A stretch of 64,000 bases of DNA, from contig CAZKCM010000015.1 in assembly GCA_964551315.1 (NCBI GenBank), positions 1 to 64,000 of the forward strand, in the 5' to 3' direction. Shown here piece by piece: positions 25,456 to 33,727 of the stretch. Origin of the DNA: Virgifigura sp964551315. GTDB taxonomy: Bacteria > Pseudomonadota > Alphaproteobacteria > Dongiales > Dongiaceae. Position 1 is the first letter of the stretch. Every line of letters starts with the position of its first letter. Below the pieces are notes generated by a model. It was not told the DNA's origin and did no database searches. It saw nothing but the letters and a program-made list of their open reading frames with translations. The translations under genes and the position numbers were made by a program.

Positions 25456-26247
25456 ATGAAGACGCCCGTAAGCCCGATCCCGCCGCGGCGGTCCGGCCGC
25501 TTTGCGCGCCCCGCACCGGCGCTGTTCGCCGTGGCGGCCGGAGGCGTCCTTATGGTTGCGGCCTCCCTGCTTCTTGCGCGAGGCGCGGGCGCCGGGGGCC
25601 TGAGCGCCCTCTTCCAGGCGAGCCTGGTCTATGGTCTGGCCGCCGCGGGCATTCTGATCGGGGCGGGGCGCGGGGCGGTGTCCGACCGGTTCGGCCCGGC
25701 AAACTGGATCACGCTCGGGCGCACGACCCTCGTCTGCGCGCTTGCCGGGGTAGTCGGAGCCGGTCTCGACGGCGGCGCCGGCTGGCTCCTGGCGTCGGTT
25801 GGTCTGTTCGCCTTCGCCCTGGACGGGCTCGACGGATGGGTCGCCCGGCGGACCGGAACCAGCTCCGAATTCGGGGCGCGGTTCGATCGCGAGATCGATA
25901 GCCTGTTCGGCCTCGTCCTTGCGCTGCTCGTCGCCGACCTGCGGGAGATCGGTCCCTGGGTGCTGCTCATCGGCCTGTTACGCTACGCCTTCGTTGCCGG
26001 CCGCGCGATCTGGCCATGGCTCGCCGCCGCGCTTCCGCCGAGCCGGCGACGGAAGGCGATCTTCTTCGCGCAGGTGACGCTGCTCCTCGCCTGTATGCCG
26101 CCGGTCGTCGGTCCCGCCCTCGCGACGACCCTGGCGGCCGCGGCGCTGGCCGCGGTTGGCCTGTCCTTCGCGATCGATATCCGCTGGCTCCACAGACATG
26201 CGGCGTCGGGCCCGTCGCGATGCAGGGATCCGCGCGCCGATCCATAG
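25456..26247 (+). CDS. CDP-alcohol phosphatidyltransferase family protein (second copy)
   Basis: A 263-residue membrane enzyme with a complete active site: LDGLDGWVARRTG followed by FGARFDREID (about residues 125-150), matching D-x2-DG-x2-AR ... G-x3-D-x3-D. About seven hydrophobic segments surround it; the first two spans precede a Gly-rich loop, an N-terminal extension longer than in the 15154-15810 paralogue. The start at 25456 is chosen as the first ATG after the hairpin. The two family members are only distantly alike, so they probably serve different acceptors. Its place inside the pterin/pyrimidine-like block suggests it may attach a phospholipid moiety to that block's product; this is inferred. 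Confidence 0.85.
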   Translation: MKTPVSPIPPRRSGRFARPAPALFAVAAGGVLMVAASLLLARGAGAGGLSALFQASLVYGLAAAGILIGAGRGAVSDRFGPANWITLGRTTLVCALAGVVGAGLDGGAGWLLASVGLFAFALDGLDGWVARRTGTSSEFGARFDREIDSLFGLVLALLVADLREIGPWVLLIGLLRYAFVAGRAIWPWLAAALPPSRRRKAIFFAQVTLLLACMPPVVGPALATTLAAAALAAVGLSFAIDIRWLHRHAASGPSRCRDPRADP

Positions 26248-26425
26248 GCTGGCCGCAAGCCCGTGGCCCCTTCCGGTCGCTCGCCCTCTCCCACGGACCG
26301 CCGGGCCATCCGGCGATGTCTACGCCCGGCTCGACCCGGCTCCCCGACCGTCCCCGTTTCGCTTTGCCCGAACGGCGTCTGCGCCTATCCTGACGGGCGG
26401 ACTCCGCTCGGGAGGCACGGTTCCC

Positions 26426-27337
26426 ATGGAACAGCGCACGAGCACGACCCGGCGCAAGGCTGCCCTGACGGCGGCAGAAACGTCCGGCACCGACCTGGCC
26501 TGGTCTCTCCTCCTCACGATCCGGAACCGCGGTCGCCGGGCCGGGACGTTTCCGATGGCGTTTGCTCCAGGCGGCGCACGCATCACGGTCGAGGCCGACG
26601 GCCGCTGGATGGCCCAGGGTCCGATCGGGGACTCGACCGCCCGTATGCTCGATCTCTATCTGCCCATGGCCCTGAGCGGCGCGGAGCGGCCGCTCGTCCT
26701 CGGGCATCTCGGCGTCAGCCTCGACGGTCATGTCGCGACGGAAACCGGCGAGTCCCAGTACATCACGGGACGGGAGAACATCGTCCACCTTCACCGTCTG
26801 CGGGCGCTCGCCGATGCCGTGATCGTCGGTGCCACGACGGTCGAGCACGACGACCCCCGGCTGACGACGCGGCATGTCGAGGGCGACAACCCGGTGCGCG
26901 TGGTGATCGATCCCTCCTGCCGACTGGGCCGCGCCTTCCGGGTCTTCTCCGACGGGGCGGCCGAGACTTTGCTGGTCTGCGCCGAGGATCGCGCCGGGAC
27001 GCGGGAAGGCCGGCACGGCCGCGCGCGGGTGATCGGGATTCCGTCCGGCCGGAACGGCCTGTCGCTCGATGCGCTGCTCGATCGTCTCCGGTCGCTCGGG
27101 CTGCACGGCATCCTGGTCGAGGGCGGGGGGGTCACGGTGTCGCGCTTCCTTGAACAGGGAAAGCTCGACCGGCTTCACCTCGCCGTTGCGCCGCTGATCA
27201 CGGGGGCGGGCCGGCCGGGCCTCAGTCTGGCGCCCGTCCGCGATCTGGGCACCGCCCTGCGCCCGTGCTGCCGGCACTTCGCAATGGGGCCGGACGTGCT
27301 CTTCGACTGCGATCTCCGTGCCGACGGCGCCTCATAG
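26426..27337 (+). CDS. RibD C-terminal-type (pyrimidine/dihydrofolate) reductase
   Basis: A 303-residue protein of the RibD C-terminal/DHFR-like reductase family. The first ~85 residues are not conserved; the reductase domain then reads LVLGHLGVSLDGHVATETGE, ADAVIVGATTVEHDDPRLTT, NPVRVVIDPSCRL and, near the end, LHGILVEGGGVTVSRFLEQG and LDRLHLAVAPLITGAGRPGL. These match the NADPH-binding and ribosyl-substrate elements of diaminohydroxyphosphoribosylaminopyrimidine reductases. There is no cytidine-deaminase-like domain, so it is not a full RibD. GGAGG lies 12 nt before the ATG. It overlaps the convergent methyltransferase by 6 bp. The context (creatininase fold and PTPS homologue) suggests reduction of a GTP-derived pyrimidine or pterin rather than housekeeping riboflavin synthesis. 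Confidence 0.85.
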   Translation: MEQRTSTTRRKAALTAAETSGTDLAWSLLLTIRNRGRRAGTFPMAFAPGGARITVEADGRWMAQGPIGDSTARMLDLYLPMALSGAERPLVLGHLGVSLDGHVATETGESQYITGRENIVHLHRLRALADAVIVGATTVEHDDPRLTTRHVEGDNPVRVVIDPSCRLGRAFRVFSDGAAETLLVCAEDRAGTREGRHGRARVIGIPSGRNGLSLDALLDRLRSLGLHGILVEGGGVTVSRFLEQGKLDRLHLAVAPLITGAGRPGLSLAPVRDLGTALRPCCRHFAMGPDVLFDCDLRADGAS

Positions 27338-28132
27338 GAGGTTGCCCGGTAGGGCCGTCACGTCGCGATGGCCGACCTCCAACCCCGACCGGCCGGCGGC
27401 GATCCATGCGCTTCGCCGGGCGCGCCAGGCGCGGATGCCGTCGGCGCTGGCTGGCTCGACTTCGGCAGCGACGGCGGCCCAGTCGTCGGTCAGGCGCTGC
27501 TGCAAGCGCCGGTCGGCGGGGGCCAGGCGCCAGGGGCTTCGGTCCTCGACGACGCGGTATCCGAGGCGCCGGAGCGCGTCTGCGGCGTAAGTTGCCGCGG
27601 CGGGGCCGAGGGCCGGGCCGAAGCCCTTGTCGCCGGTCTGGTGGCGGTTGAGGCAATCGCGAACGACCGCATCCGCCGCGTCCGGCGGCTCGAAGCGGAG
27701 CGTGCCGTCATAGGTCAGCGCCATATGGACGGCAATGCCGCGCGCGGCGCAGCGTTGGAGCAGGTCATCGAGCCAGGCGGCGGAGACGAGGTCGAGCAGC
27801 GCGGAGGCGGTGACGAGATCGATGTCGCGCCGATCCAGCCAGCCGAAACCGAGGGTCATGTCCGTCAACTCGGACGCGACGTCTACTGCAGCCAGCGCGC
27901 GGAGCCGCGCGAGCAGGGCATCGTCCCGGTCGATAATGGTCCATTCCTGCCGGCTCTCCAGCTTCGGGGCGAGGAAGCGGAGGTTCGATCCGGTGCCGCC
28001 GCCGAGGTCGAGGATCCGGATGCACGGCCGCGACCGCGACCACTGGACGAGCGGCTCAAGCGCCCGGCGGCTGCGCGCCCTCGCATCGTGCGGCTCGCGG
28101 AGCCGGAGCCATTCGGCCGTGAAGCGGCTCAC
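27332..28132 (-). CDS. SAM-dependent methyltransferase
   Basis: A 266-residue class I methyltransferase starting at a GTG that overlaps the stop of the glycosyltransferase gene (GTGA), so the two are translationally coupled. Motif I is RILDLGGGTGSNLRFLAPKL (about residues 40-58), the acidic residue after strand 2 is in WTIIDRDDALLARL, and the strand-4 region DIDLVTASALLDLVSAAWLD follows. The C-terminal half (DAVVRDCLNRHQTGDKGFGP and YRVVEDRSPWRLAPADRRLQ) is a distinctive extension with no family I can name. It is the second methyltransferase of the block and differs clearly from the one at 23769-24503. Substrate unknown. Confidence 0.82.
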   Translation of the reverse strand: MSRFTAEWLRLREPHDARARSRRALEPLVQWSRSRPCIRILDLGGGTGSNLRFLAPKLESRQEWTIIDRDDALLARLRALAAVDVASELTDMTLGFGWLDRRDIDLVTASALLDLVSAAWLDDLLQRCAARGIAVHMALTYDGTLRFEPPDAADAVVRDCLNRHQTGDKGFGPALGPAAATYAADALRRLGYRVVEDRSPWRLAPADRRLQQRLTDDWAAVAAEVEPASADGIRAWRARRSAWIAAGRSGLEVGHRDVTALPGNLL

Positions 28133-29196
28133 CGTGACTCGAGTCCCGATCCTGGCTGGCCGGCGATTTCGGCCGCGAAGCGCCGGGCCGTTTCCGGCCA
28201 GGTCGGCAGAGCCTCTCGCGCCCGGCGCGCGCCGGCGGCGAGCCGCGCCCATAAGCCCTTCTCCTCGAACACCCGTCGCAGCGCCGCGGCAAAGGCGTCG
28301 GCGTCGCCCGGTGGCACCAGGAGGCCGGCATCGGCCGGAATGGTCTCCGGAATGGCGCCGCCGGTGGTCGAGACGATCGGAAGTCCGCGCGCCAGGGCTT
28401 CGGCCAGCGCCATGCCGTACCCTTCCAGATGGCTCGCCAGCACGAACAGATCGGCGCCGTGATAGAGCGCGTCCAGCCGCTCGCCGACCGCTTCGCCGAC
28501 CAGGTCGATCCTTCGCTCCAGACCGAGTTCCGCGATCAGGGCGCGGACTGTGGCGGCTGTCTCCGGGTCGCGCGTCTCGCTGCCCGCGCAGAGGAGGCGC
28601 CACGGCAGCTCCGGCACTTTCGCGAGCGCGCGGACCAGGACGGCGTGGCCCTTGCGCGGCGTCAGCGTGGCAATGCACAGCAGCCGGCGTTCCGGCCCGG
28701 GCGAGCCGATGGCGAGAGGGGCCGGATCGGTCCCGGGCAGGACGACGCCGATGCGCTCTGCGGGGACGTCGTAGCGGGCGAGGTCGCGCGCGGTAACCGG
28801 GCTGGTGACGATTACCCGGTGCGCCGCGGCCAGCGCCGCGCGCTCGTCGCGGAACAGGCGGTCCCGCGTCAGCGGGTCAAGACCCGTCTCGTCCGCCAGT
28901 GCGTGGTGGACGAGGGCAATCAGCCGCAGGCGCGCCGACGCGCGGTGGACGATCTCGGGCATCGCGCCGAAGGCGAGACCGTCGATCACGACCATCGCGC
29001 CGGTCTCGAGTCCCTCAAGGGTGTCGGCCGCCTGGGCAAGGGCGTCGGGCGTCGGCAACGGGAAGCTGTCGGAGAGCCGGTGAACGCTCACGCGATGGCC
29101 CGCCGCCCGCAGCTCGGCAATCATCCGGCGCGCGTAGATGTAGCCGCCGGTCAGGGTATCGAGATCGCCGGGGATGACGAAGTGTATATCGGTCAC
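28129..29196 (-). CDS. GT4-family glycosyltransferase
   Basis: A 355-residue GT-B glycosyltransferase. The N-terminal domain opens IHFVIPGDLDTLTGGYIYAR; the donor-binding C-terminal domain has RRLLCIATLTPRKGHAVLVR and the family E-x7-E element in LEGYGMALAEALARGLPIVS. No membrane span is visible, so it is cytosolic or peripheral. GTG start, overlapping by 4 nt the stop of the PTPS-like gene; its own stop overlaps the next methyltransferase. The three genes are therefore tightly coupled (PTPS-like, glycosyltransferase, methyltransferase), which suggests that the PTPS-like step and glycosylation act on the same product. Sugar donor and acceptor cannot be read from sequence. Confidence 0.88.
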   Translation of the reverse strand: MTDIHFVIPGDLDTLTGGYIYARRMIAELRAAGHRVSVHRLSDSFPLPTPDALAQAADTLEGLETGAMVVIDGLAFGAMPEIVHRASARLRLIALVHHALADETGLDPLTRDRLFRDERAALAAAHRVIVTSPVTARDLARYDVPAERIGVVLPGTDPAPLAIGSPGPERRLLCIATLTPRKGHAVLVRALAKVPELPWRLLCAGSETRDPETAATVRALIAELGLERRIDLVGEAVGERLDALYHGADLFVLASHLEGYGMALAEALARGLPIVSTTGGAIPETIPADAGLLVPPGDADAFAAALRRVFEEKGLWARLAAGARRAREALPTWPETARRFAAEIAGQPGSGLESR

Positions 29197-29615
29197 GTCG
29201 CGGCGCCGCCGGCGGGTGGCAAGGGGGCCTCATAGGAGGCGGAGGCAACGTGCGACTCCCGCAAGGTCACGCGCATCGACGCGACGTCCCGGGCGTGAGG
29301 ACCGAGCGCGCCGTCCGCGATTTGCGCGGCCATGCGGTCGAAAACCACCTTCGCCATGAACTCGGTGGTGGTGTTTACACCGCGGAATGCCGGCAGCTCG
29401 TCGAGATTGCGGTAGTTGAACTCGGCCAGGACCGCGCGCAGGGCCTCGGTCGCCCGGCCGATATCGACGACCACCCCGTCGGGGTCGAGTCCGGGCCGGA
29501 AGAAGGCGACGTCAACGATGTAGGTGGCGCCATGCAGCCGCTGCGCCGGGCCGAACACCTCCCCTTTGAAGCTGTGGGCGATCATGACGTGGTCGCGCAC
29601 CGAAACGCTGAACAT
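29193..29615 (-). CDS. 6-pyruvoyl-tetrahydropterin synthase/QueD homologue with altered active site
   Basis: A 140-residue protein of the T-fold PTPS/6-carboxytetrahydropterin synthase family: FSVSVRDHVMIAHSFKGEVF, GPAQRLHGATYIVDVAF, FNYRNLDELPAFRGVNTTTE and the C-terminal Glu segment VTLRESHVASASYEAP follow the family order and length. Key residues differ. The usual Cys before the HGH motif is absent, HGH is HGA so one zinc ligand is missing, and the catalytic His of the D-H-x2-LN region is Tyr (FNYRNLDE). Two other zinc-position histidines and the substrate-anchoring Glu remain. It is unlikely to be an ordinary QueD or PTPS. ATG at 29615 follows GGGAGA. First gene of a coupled trio with the glycosyltransferase and methyltransferase. 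Confidence 0.85.
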   Translation of the reverse strand: MFSVSVRDHVMIAHSFKGEVFGPAQRLHGATYIVDVAFFRPGLDPDGVVVDIGRATEALRAVLAEFNYRNLDELPAFRGVNTTTEFMAKVVFDRMAAQIADGALGPHARDVASMRVTLRESHVASASYEAPLPPAGGAAT

Positions 29616-29655
29616 GCCGTCTCCCGGAGGTGAACGAACGCCGGTCCGTTGCCAA

Positions 29656-30639
29656 TCAACCATCATAGCGGACGCGATGGCAAAGGGTTCCGGCCGGCGC
29701 CGCGGCGAGGCGGGCCATGGTCTGGGGCAGGTCGGCGAATCGGGATTCGCCGGTGACCAGCGCATCCAGCACCGGGTCGTCCAGCAGTTCCAGGGCCTTG
29801 CACAGGCGCTGCCGGTTGTTCCACCGGGCCCGCCGGGCGGCTGCGACCTGCCCCACCTGCGACGAGCGCAGGACGAGCCGCCGCGAATGAAATGCCTCGC
29901 CGAGCGGCAGAGGCACGGCGGCGGTCCCGAACCAGCTCAGCTCTAAGACGGTCGCCTCGAAACCGGCAAGCGCGAGGGCGGTCTGCAGCCCGGCCGGCGT
30001 GCCGCTCGCATGCACGACGCAGTCGGCATCGCCCTCTACCGCGTCCGGCTGCGCGAAGCCGACGCCGAGGGTAGTGGCAACCGCGGCCTTGGCCGGATCG
30101 ACGTCCACCAGCGTCACGGTGCAGCCGGGGATCTTCGCGGCAAGCCAGGCGACGAGGCAACCGACGGTCCCGGCGCCGATCACCACGATCCGGTCGCCGA
30201 TGCGCGGTGCCAAGTCCCACAGCCCGTTCAGCGCCGTTTCCATGTTGGCGGCGAGGACCGCGCGGCCGGGGGGCACGGTGTCCGGGACCGGGACCACCGC
30301 GGCGCTCGGCACGACGTATCGCGTCTGGTGGGGATGGAGGCAGAAGACGCACCGGCCGCGCAGCGGCGCCGGCCCGTCCTCGACAACGCCGACGCTGGCG
30401 TAGCCGTACTTCACGGGCGCCGGGAAGTCGCCCTCCTGGAAGGGTGCGCGCATCGCCTGGTACTGGCTCGGCGGCACCTCGCCGCGGAATACGAGCGCCT
30501 CGGTCCCTCGGCTGATCCCGCTGAACAGGGCGCGCACGCGAACCGCATCCGGATCGGTGCGCTCGGGCAGGGGATGCGACCGGATCTCGCCGGTACCGCG
30601 CCCGGTGGTCCAAAAGGATTGGGCCATGCGATCCGACAT
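29656..30639 (-). CDS. MDR-superfamily dehydrogenase, BchC-like, without catalytic zinc cysteine
   Basis: A 327-residue medium-chain dehydrogenase/reductase. The GroES-like N-terminal half has VRVRALFSGISRGTEALVFR: the position that is Cys-Gly-x-Asp in zinc alcohol dehydrogenases is Ser-Arg-Gly-Thr-Glu, the pattern seen in BchC-like and other zinc-free members. The Rossmann half has IVVIGAGTVGCLVAWLAAKI and the cofactor-selecting acidic residues after strand 2 (VTLVDVDPAK), pointing to NAD(H). The start is 30639 or 30627. It lies 40 bp upstream of the PTPS-like gene on the same strand and probably heads that operon. Role: a redox step on the block's product, perhaps oxidation of a side-chain hydroxyl; inferred. 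Confidence 0.85.
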   Translation of the reverse strand: MSDRMAQSFWTTGRGTGEIRSHPLPERTDPDAVRVRALFSGISRGTEALVFRGEVPPSQYQAMRAPFQEGDFPAPVKYGYASVGVVEDGPAPLRGRCVFCLHPHQTRYVVPSAAVVPVPDTVPPGRAVLAANMETALNGLWDLAPRIGDRIVVIGAGTVGCLVAWLAAKIPGCTVTLVDVDPAKAAVATTLGVGFAQPDAVEGDADCVVHASGTPAGLQTALALAGFEATVLELSWFGTAAVPLPLGEAFHSRRLVLRSSQVGQVAAARRARWNNRQRLCKALELLDDPVLDALVTGESRFADLPQTMARLAAAPAGTLCHRVRYDG

Positions 30640-32437
30640 GCGACAATCCCCGGCGTCGAAGGAGAGTCTCGATCCGGCGACCAGCCTAGCGCGTCGCGCG
30701 CGGCCCCGCCAGAACGAGCCGCCCGAACAAGTCATCGACGTGCCGAGGCGATATCGCAGACGACGAGGCCGACGAGGACGCTGGCCGGCGCTATGGCACG
30801 GCGGCGGACTCATTCTCGGTCTCGCCATCCCAATCGGCCTTTTCGCCGCGCCGGCGACACTGGCGGCGCTGGTGATCGGCGGCGCGATTCCGGCCGGCGG
30901 CATACCGGTCGAGGTCATTCTTGCGGCGGCGCTGGTCACGGCGTGGCCGGGCGGTCTTGCCCTGCATATGGCGGCCGCGGCTCTGAGCGCATTGCTGCTC
31001 CTGACGGCGCTTGATGCGGCGACGCAGGCGGTCCTTGGCCGGTCGTTCCTCCTGGCCTTCGATCTGCCGCTGGCCGCATCGGCCGCCGAGTTCATCGACG
31101 AGACCTATGGCATCGCCGCCGCCATCTTCGCTGCCGGGGCCGCGCTCGGCGCTCTCCTGGCCTATGGGCTCATCGCCTTCGGGCTGGGGCGCATCCGCGG
31201 TGCCGCGCAACGGGGCGGGTGGACAGTGCGGGCGCCGGTGCTGCTTGCCTGCGGCGCGATCCTCGCGATGCAACTCGGGCACCGGATCGCGCTGGACCGG
31301 GTCGAGCCGGTTCGATTCGTCTCCGACCGGAGCGCCCAGACCCTCGTTTCGCAGGCCCGCGCCATCGCGGTGCGCCTCGCGGATCATTCTTTCTACCGGG
31401 CGCCGGCGGAGGTGCCGGCGCGCCCGCCGGTGGGGCTTGGCGGCGCGGACGTGCTGCTGTTCTTCCTCGAATCCTATGGGCGCAGCTCGATCGAGGATCC
31501 CCGCTACGGCCCGGCTATCGTTCCCTCGCTGCGCGGCGTGGAGGACGTACTGCATGCCCAGGGATTCTCGGCGGTTTCCGGCTGGCTCGAATCGCCGACC
31601 CTTGGGGGGCAGTCCTGGCTGGCTCATGCCAGCCTCCTGAGCGGGCTTCGGGTCGACAGCGAGTTCCGCTACCGGCTGCTGCTGTCCGGAGAGCGCCGGA
31701 CGCTCGTCGGCGACTTTGCGGCGGCGGGCTATCGCGCCGTGCTGCTCGCGCCGGCGATCGACCGTCCCTGGCCGGAGGTCGCGTTCTACGGCTTCGACCG
31801 GACGTATTTCTCCTGGGATATGGGCTATGCCGGGCCGCGCTATGGCTGGGTGACGATGCCCGACCAGTACACGCTGGCCTTCCTCGACCGGGCGGAACGG
31901 CGACGGCGGACCGGTGGTCCGCCGCTGTTCGCCGTGACCGTCCTCATCAGCGGCCACGCGCCCTGGACGCCGGTGGCAGAGGTCGTCGAGGACTGGTCCG
32001 ATATCGGCGACGGACGGATCTTCGCCGCCTGGGTCAACCGGGGCGAGCCGCCGCAGACGGTGTGGCGCGACCCGGAAAAGGTCCGCCGGCAATATGTCCG
32101 CGCGACGGACTATGTGATCGACGTTCTAGGGTCTTACTTCCGGCAGTTCGGCGACGACCGGCGGACGCTCGTGCTTCTCCTCGGCGATCACCAGCCCGGC
32201 CCGATCGTCTCCGGTACCGGGGCCGGGCTCGACGTGCCGATCCACGCCGTCAGCAACGATCCGGACCTGCTCCGACCGTTCAGGGAGTGGGGCTTCGTCG
32301 ACGGCATGGTGCCGGCGCCGGACGGGGGCGCGCGGCCGATGGAGGCCTTCCGCGACCGGTTCCTTACGAGCTTTGCTTCGGAGGGCGAGAAAAAGATGGC
32401 TTCGGAAGCGCGCGACGCGGCGGTGCAGGGGGATTAG
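30626..32437 (+). CDS. LtaS/sulfatase-fold membrane phosphotransferase-like protein
   Basis: A ~603-residue protein. After a basic N-terminus come about five membrane spans (about residues 50-240), then a periplasmic alkaline-phosphatase-superfamily domain: DVLLFFLESYGRSS (metal-binding Glu), ESPTLGGQSWLAHASLLSG (candidate Thr nucleophile), TYFSWDMGYAGPRYGWVTMP and GDHQPGP (metal-binding Asp-His). This layout is that of LtaS/OpgB-type enzymes that move phosphoglycerol or phosphoethanolamine from lipids to glycans or lipids. AAAGGA precedes the ATG at 30626, but this overlaps the divergent dehydrogenase start; a GTG at 30740 is an alternative. It closes the right side of the biosynthetic block and could modify or export its lipid product. 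Confidence 0.83.
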   Translation: MRSDMRQSPASKESLDPATSLARRARPRQNEPPEQVIDVPRRYRRRRGRRGRWPALWHGGGLILGLAIPIGLFAAPATLAALVIGGAIPAGGIPVEVILAAALVTAWPGGLALHMAAAALSALLLLTALDAATQAVLGRSFLLAFDLPLAASAAEFIDETYGIAAAIFAAGAALGALLAYGLIAFGLGRIRGAAQRGGWTVRAPVLLACGAILAMQLGHRIALDRVEPVRFVSDRSAQTLVSQARAIAVRLADHSFYRAPAEVPARPPVGLGGADVLLFFLESYGRSSIEDPRYGPAIVPSLRGVEDVLHAQGFSAVSGWLESPTLGGQSWLAHASLLSGLRVDSEFRYRLLLSGERRTLVGDFAAAGYRAVLLAPAIDRPWPEVAFYGFDRTYFSWDMGYAGPRYGWVTMPDQYTLAFLDRAERRRRTGGPPLFAVTVLISGHAPWTPVAEVVEDWSDIGDGRIFAAWVNRGEPPQTVWRDPEKVRRQYVRATDYVIDVLGSYFRQFGDDRRTLVLLLGDHQPGPIVSGTGAGLDVPIHAVSNDPDLLRPFREWGFVDGMVPAPDGGARPMEAFRDRFLTSFASEGEKKMASEARDAAVQGD

Positions 32438-32473
32438 CGGGCGCCTATGTGTCCGGAAGGGATCCGGCGGTCG

Positions 32474-32549
32474 TGGTGCCGGTTGCAGGATTCGAACCCG
32501 CGACCTACCGCTTACAAGGCGGTTGCTCTACCAGCTGAGCTAAACCGGC
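32474..32549 (-). tRNA. tRNA-Thr (anticodon TGT)
   Basis: The minus strand folds into a full cloverleaf: 7-bp acceptor GCCGGTT/AACCGGC, D arm with AGCTGGTA loop, anticodon stem ACCGC/GCGGT with loop CTTGTAA (anticodon TGT), T arm GCGGG-TTCGAAT-CCTGC, discriminator A and an encoded CCA end. 76 nt including CCA. It lies between two + strand protein genes. Confidence 0.97.
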
Positions 32550-32682
32550 TACCGGATTGGCCGAGGGGCGCATGATAACGAAGTTTCGCGCCGGATCGAC
32601 CCCTTTTCGGCACCGGCCGGTTTGTACCCGGACGCCCAGCGCCTATACTCGAATGCGGCCAATCGGTTCGGCGGAAGGGAGA

Positions 32683-33555
32683 ATGGGCGAGATGGGCAAG
32701 AGCTTCAAGGTGGCTTGCGTGCAGAACTGCGCCGAGCGCGACATGGCGCCGAGCATCGCGGCGATCACGCCCCTGATCCGCGGCGCCGCGGCGGCCGGCG
32801 CCGAACTCATCGTGCTGCCCGAGATGGCCACGATGATCGAGCCGCGGAACGATCTGGTGCTGGAGAAGGCGGTGCCAGAGGCGGCCGATCCGGGCCTGGC
32901 GGCGTTCCGGGATCTGGCGCGGGAGACCGGCGCCTGGATCCTCGTCGGCTCGCTGCTGCTGCGGGAGCCCGGCGAATCTCGCGTCGTCAACCGGTCCTTC
33001 CTCCTCAATGGTCAGGGCGAGATCGTCGCCCGCTATGACAAGCTGCATCTGTTCGACATCGACCTGGAAAGCGGCGAGAGCTACCGGGAATCGGCGACCG
33101 TTCGGCCCGGCGACCGGGCGGTTCTTGCACCGACGCCCTGGGGGTTGCTCGGCATGTCGGTCTGCTACGATGTGCGGTTTGCCTATCTCTACCGGGCGCT
33201 GGCCCAGGCGGGCGCGAGCTTCCTGGGCATCCCGGCGGCCTTCACCCACACCACCGGCAAGGCGCACTGGCACGTGCTCGTCCGGGCGCGGGCGATCGAG
33301 ACGGGCGCATATGTCTTCGCCGCCAACCAGACCGGCACGCATGCCGAAGGGCGGCGCACCTTCGGCCATTCGCTGATCGTCGATCCCTGGGGCGAGGTGC
33401 TGGCGGACGGAGGCACCGATGTCGGGTTCATCACCGCCGAGGTCGATCCCGCCCGGGTCGCCAAGGCGCGGGCGATGATCCCGGCCTTGAAGCATGATCG
33501 CCGCTTCCCGGCGCCGGAGCCGGCGGTCCTGGAAAGGGCAATCGCCGGAGAGTAG
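32683..33555 (+). CDS. Nitrilase-superfamily amidase, Nit1-like (deaminated glutathione amidase type)
   Basis: A 290-residue cytosolic carbon-nitrogen hydrolase. The Glu-Lys-Cys triad is visible: ELIVLPEMATM (Glu near 45), RYDKLHLFDIDL (Lys near 118) and GMSVCYDVRFAYLYRALAQA (Cys near 154). The stretch FDIDLESGESYRESATVRPG and the later AHWHVLVRARAIETGAYVFA and FGHSLIVDPWGEVLA follow Nit1, which repairs deaminated glutathione by removing the amide as ammonia. Start at 32683 has GGAAGGGAGA upstream. In many proteobacteria this gene follows a glutaredoxin gene; here it stands alone after tRNA-Thr. Nit2-type omega-amidase is the main alternative. Confidence 0.9.
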   Translation: MGEMGKSFKVACVQNCAERDMAPSIAAITPLIRGAAAAGAELIVLPEMATMIEPRNDLVLEKAVPEAADPGLAAFRDLARETGAWILVGSLLLREPGESRVVNRSFLLNGQGEIVARYDKLHLFDIDLESGESYRESATVRPGDRAVLAPTPWGLLGMSVCYDVRFAYLYRALAQAGASFLGIPAAFTHTTGKAHWHVLVRARAIETGAYVFAANQTGTHAEGRRTFGHSLIVDPWGEVLADGGTDVGFITAEVDPARVAKARAMIPALKHDRRFPAPEPAVLERAIAGE

Positions 33556-33727
33556 GTGGCAAGCGGCTTTCGCGCGCGCCTCGTGTCAGAGTTCTCGGAC
33601 ACGCCCCGATCCTGCACCGACCTCCGGGCCGGCTGATCGGGTCCTGCATCCGGCCGAAGCATGCGCGCACGCCGGACCTCTGGTCCGGGACGCGGCCCTG
33701 ACAAACTGTCCTGCGTCTGCGGCCCGT

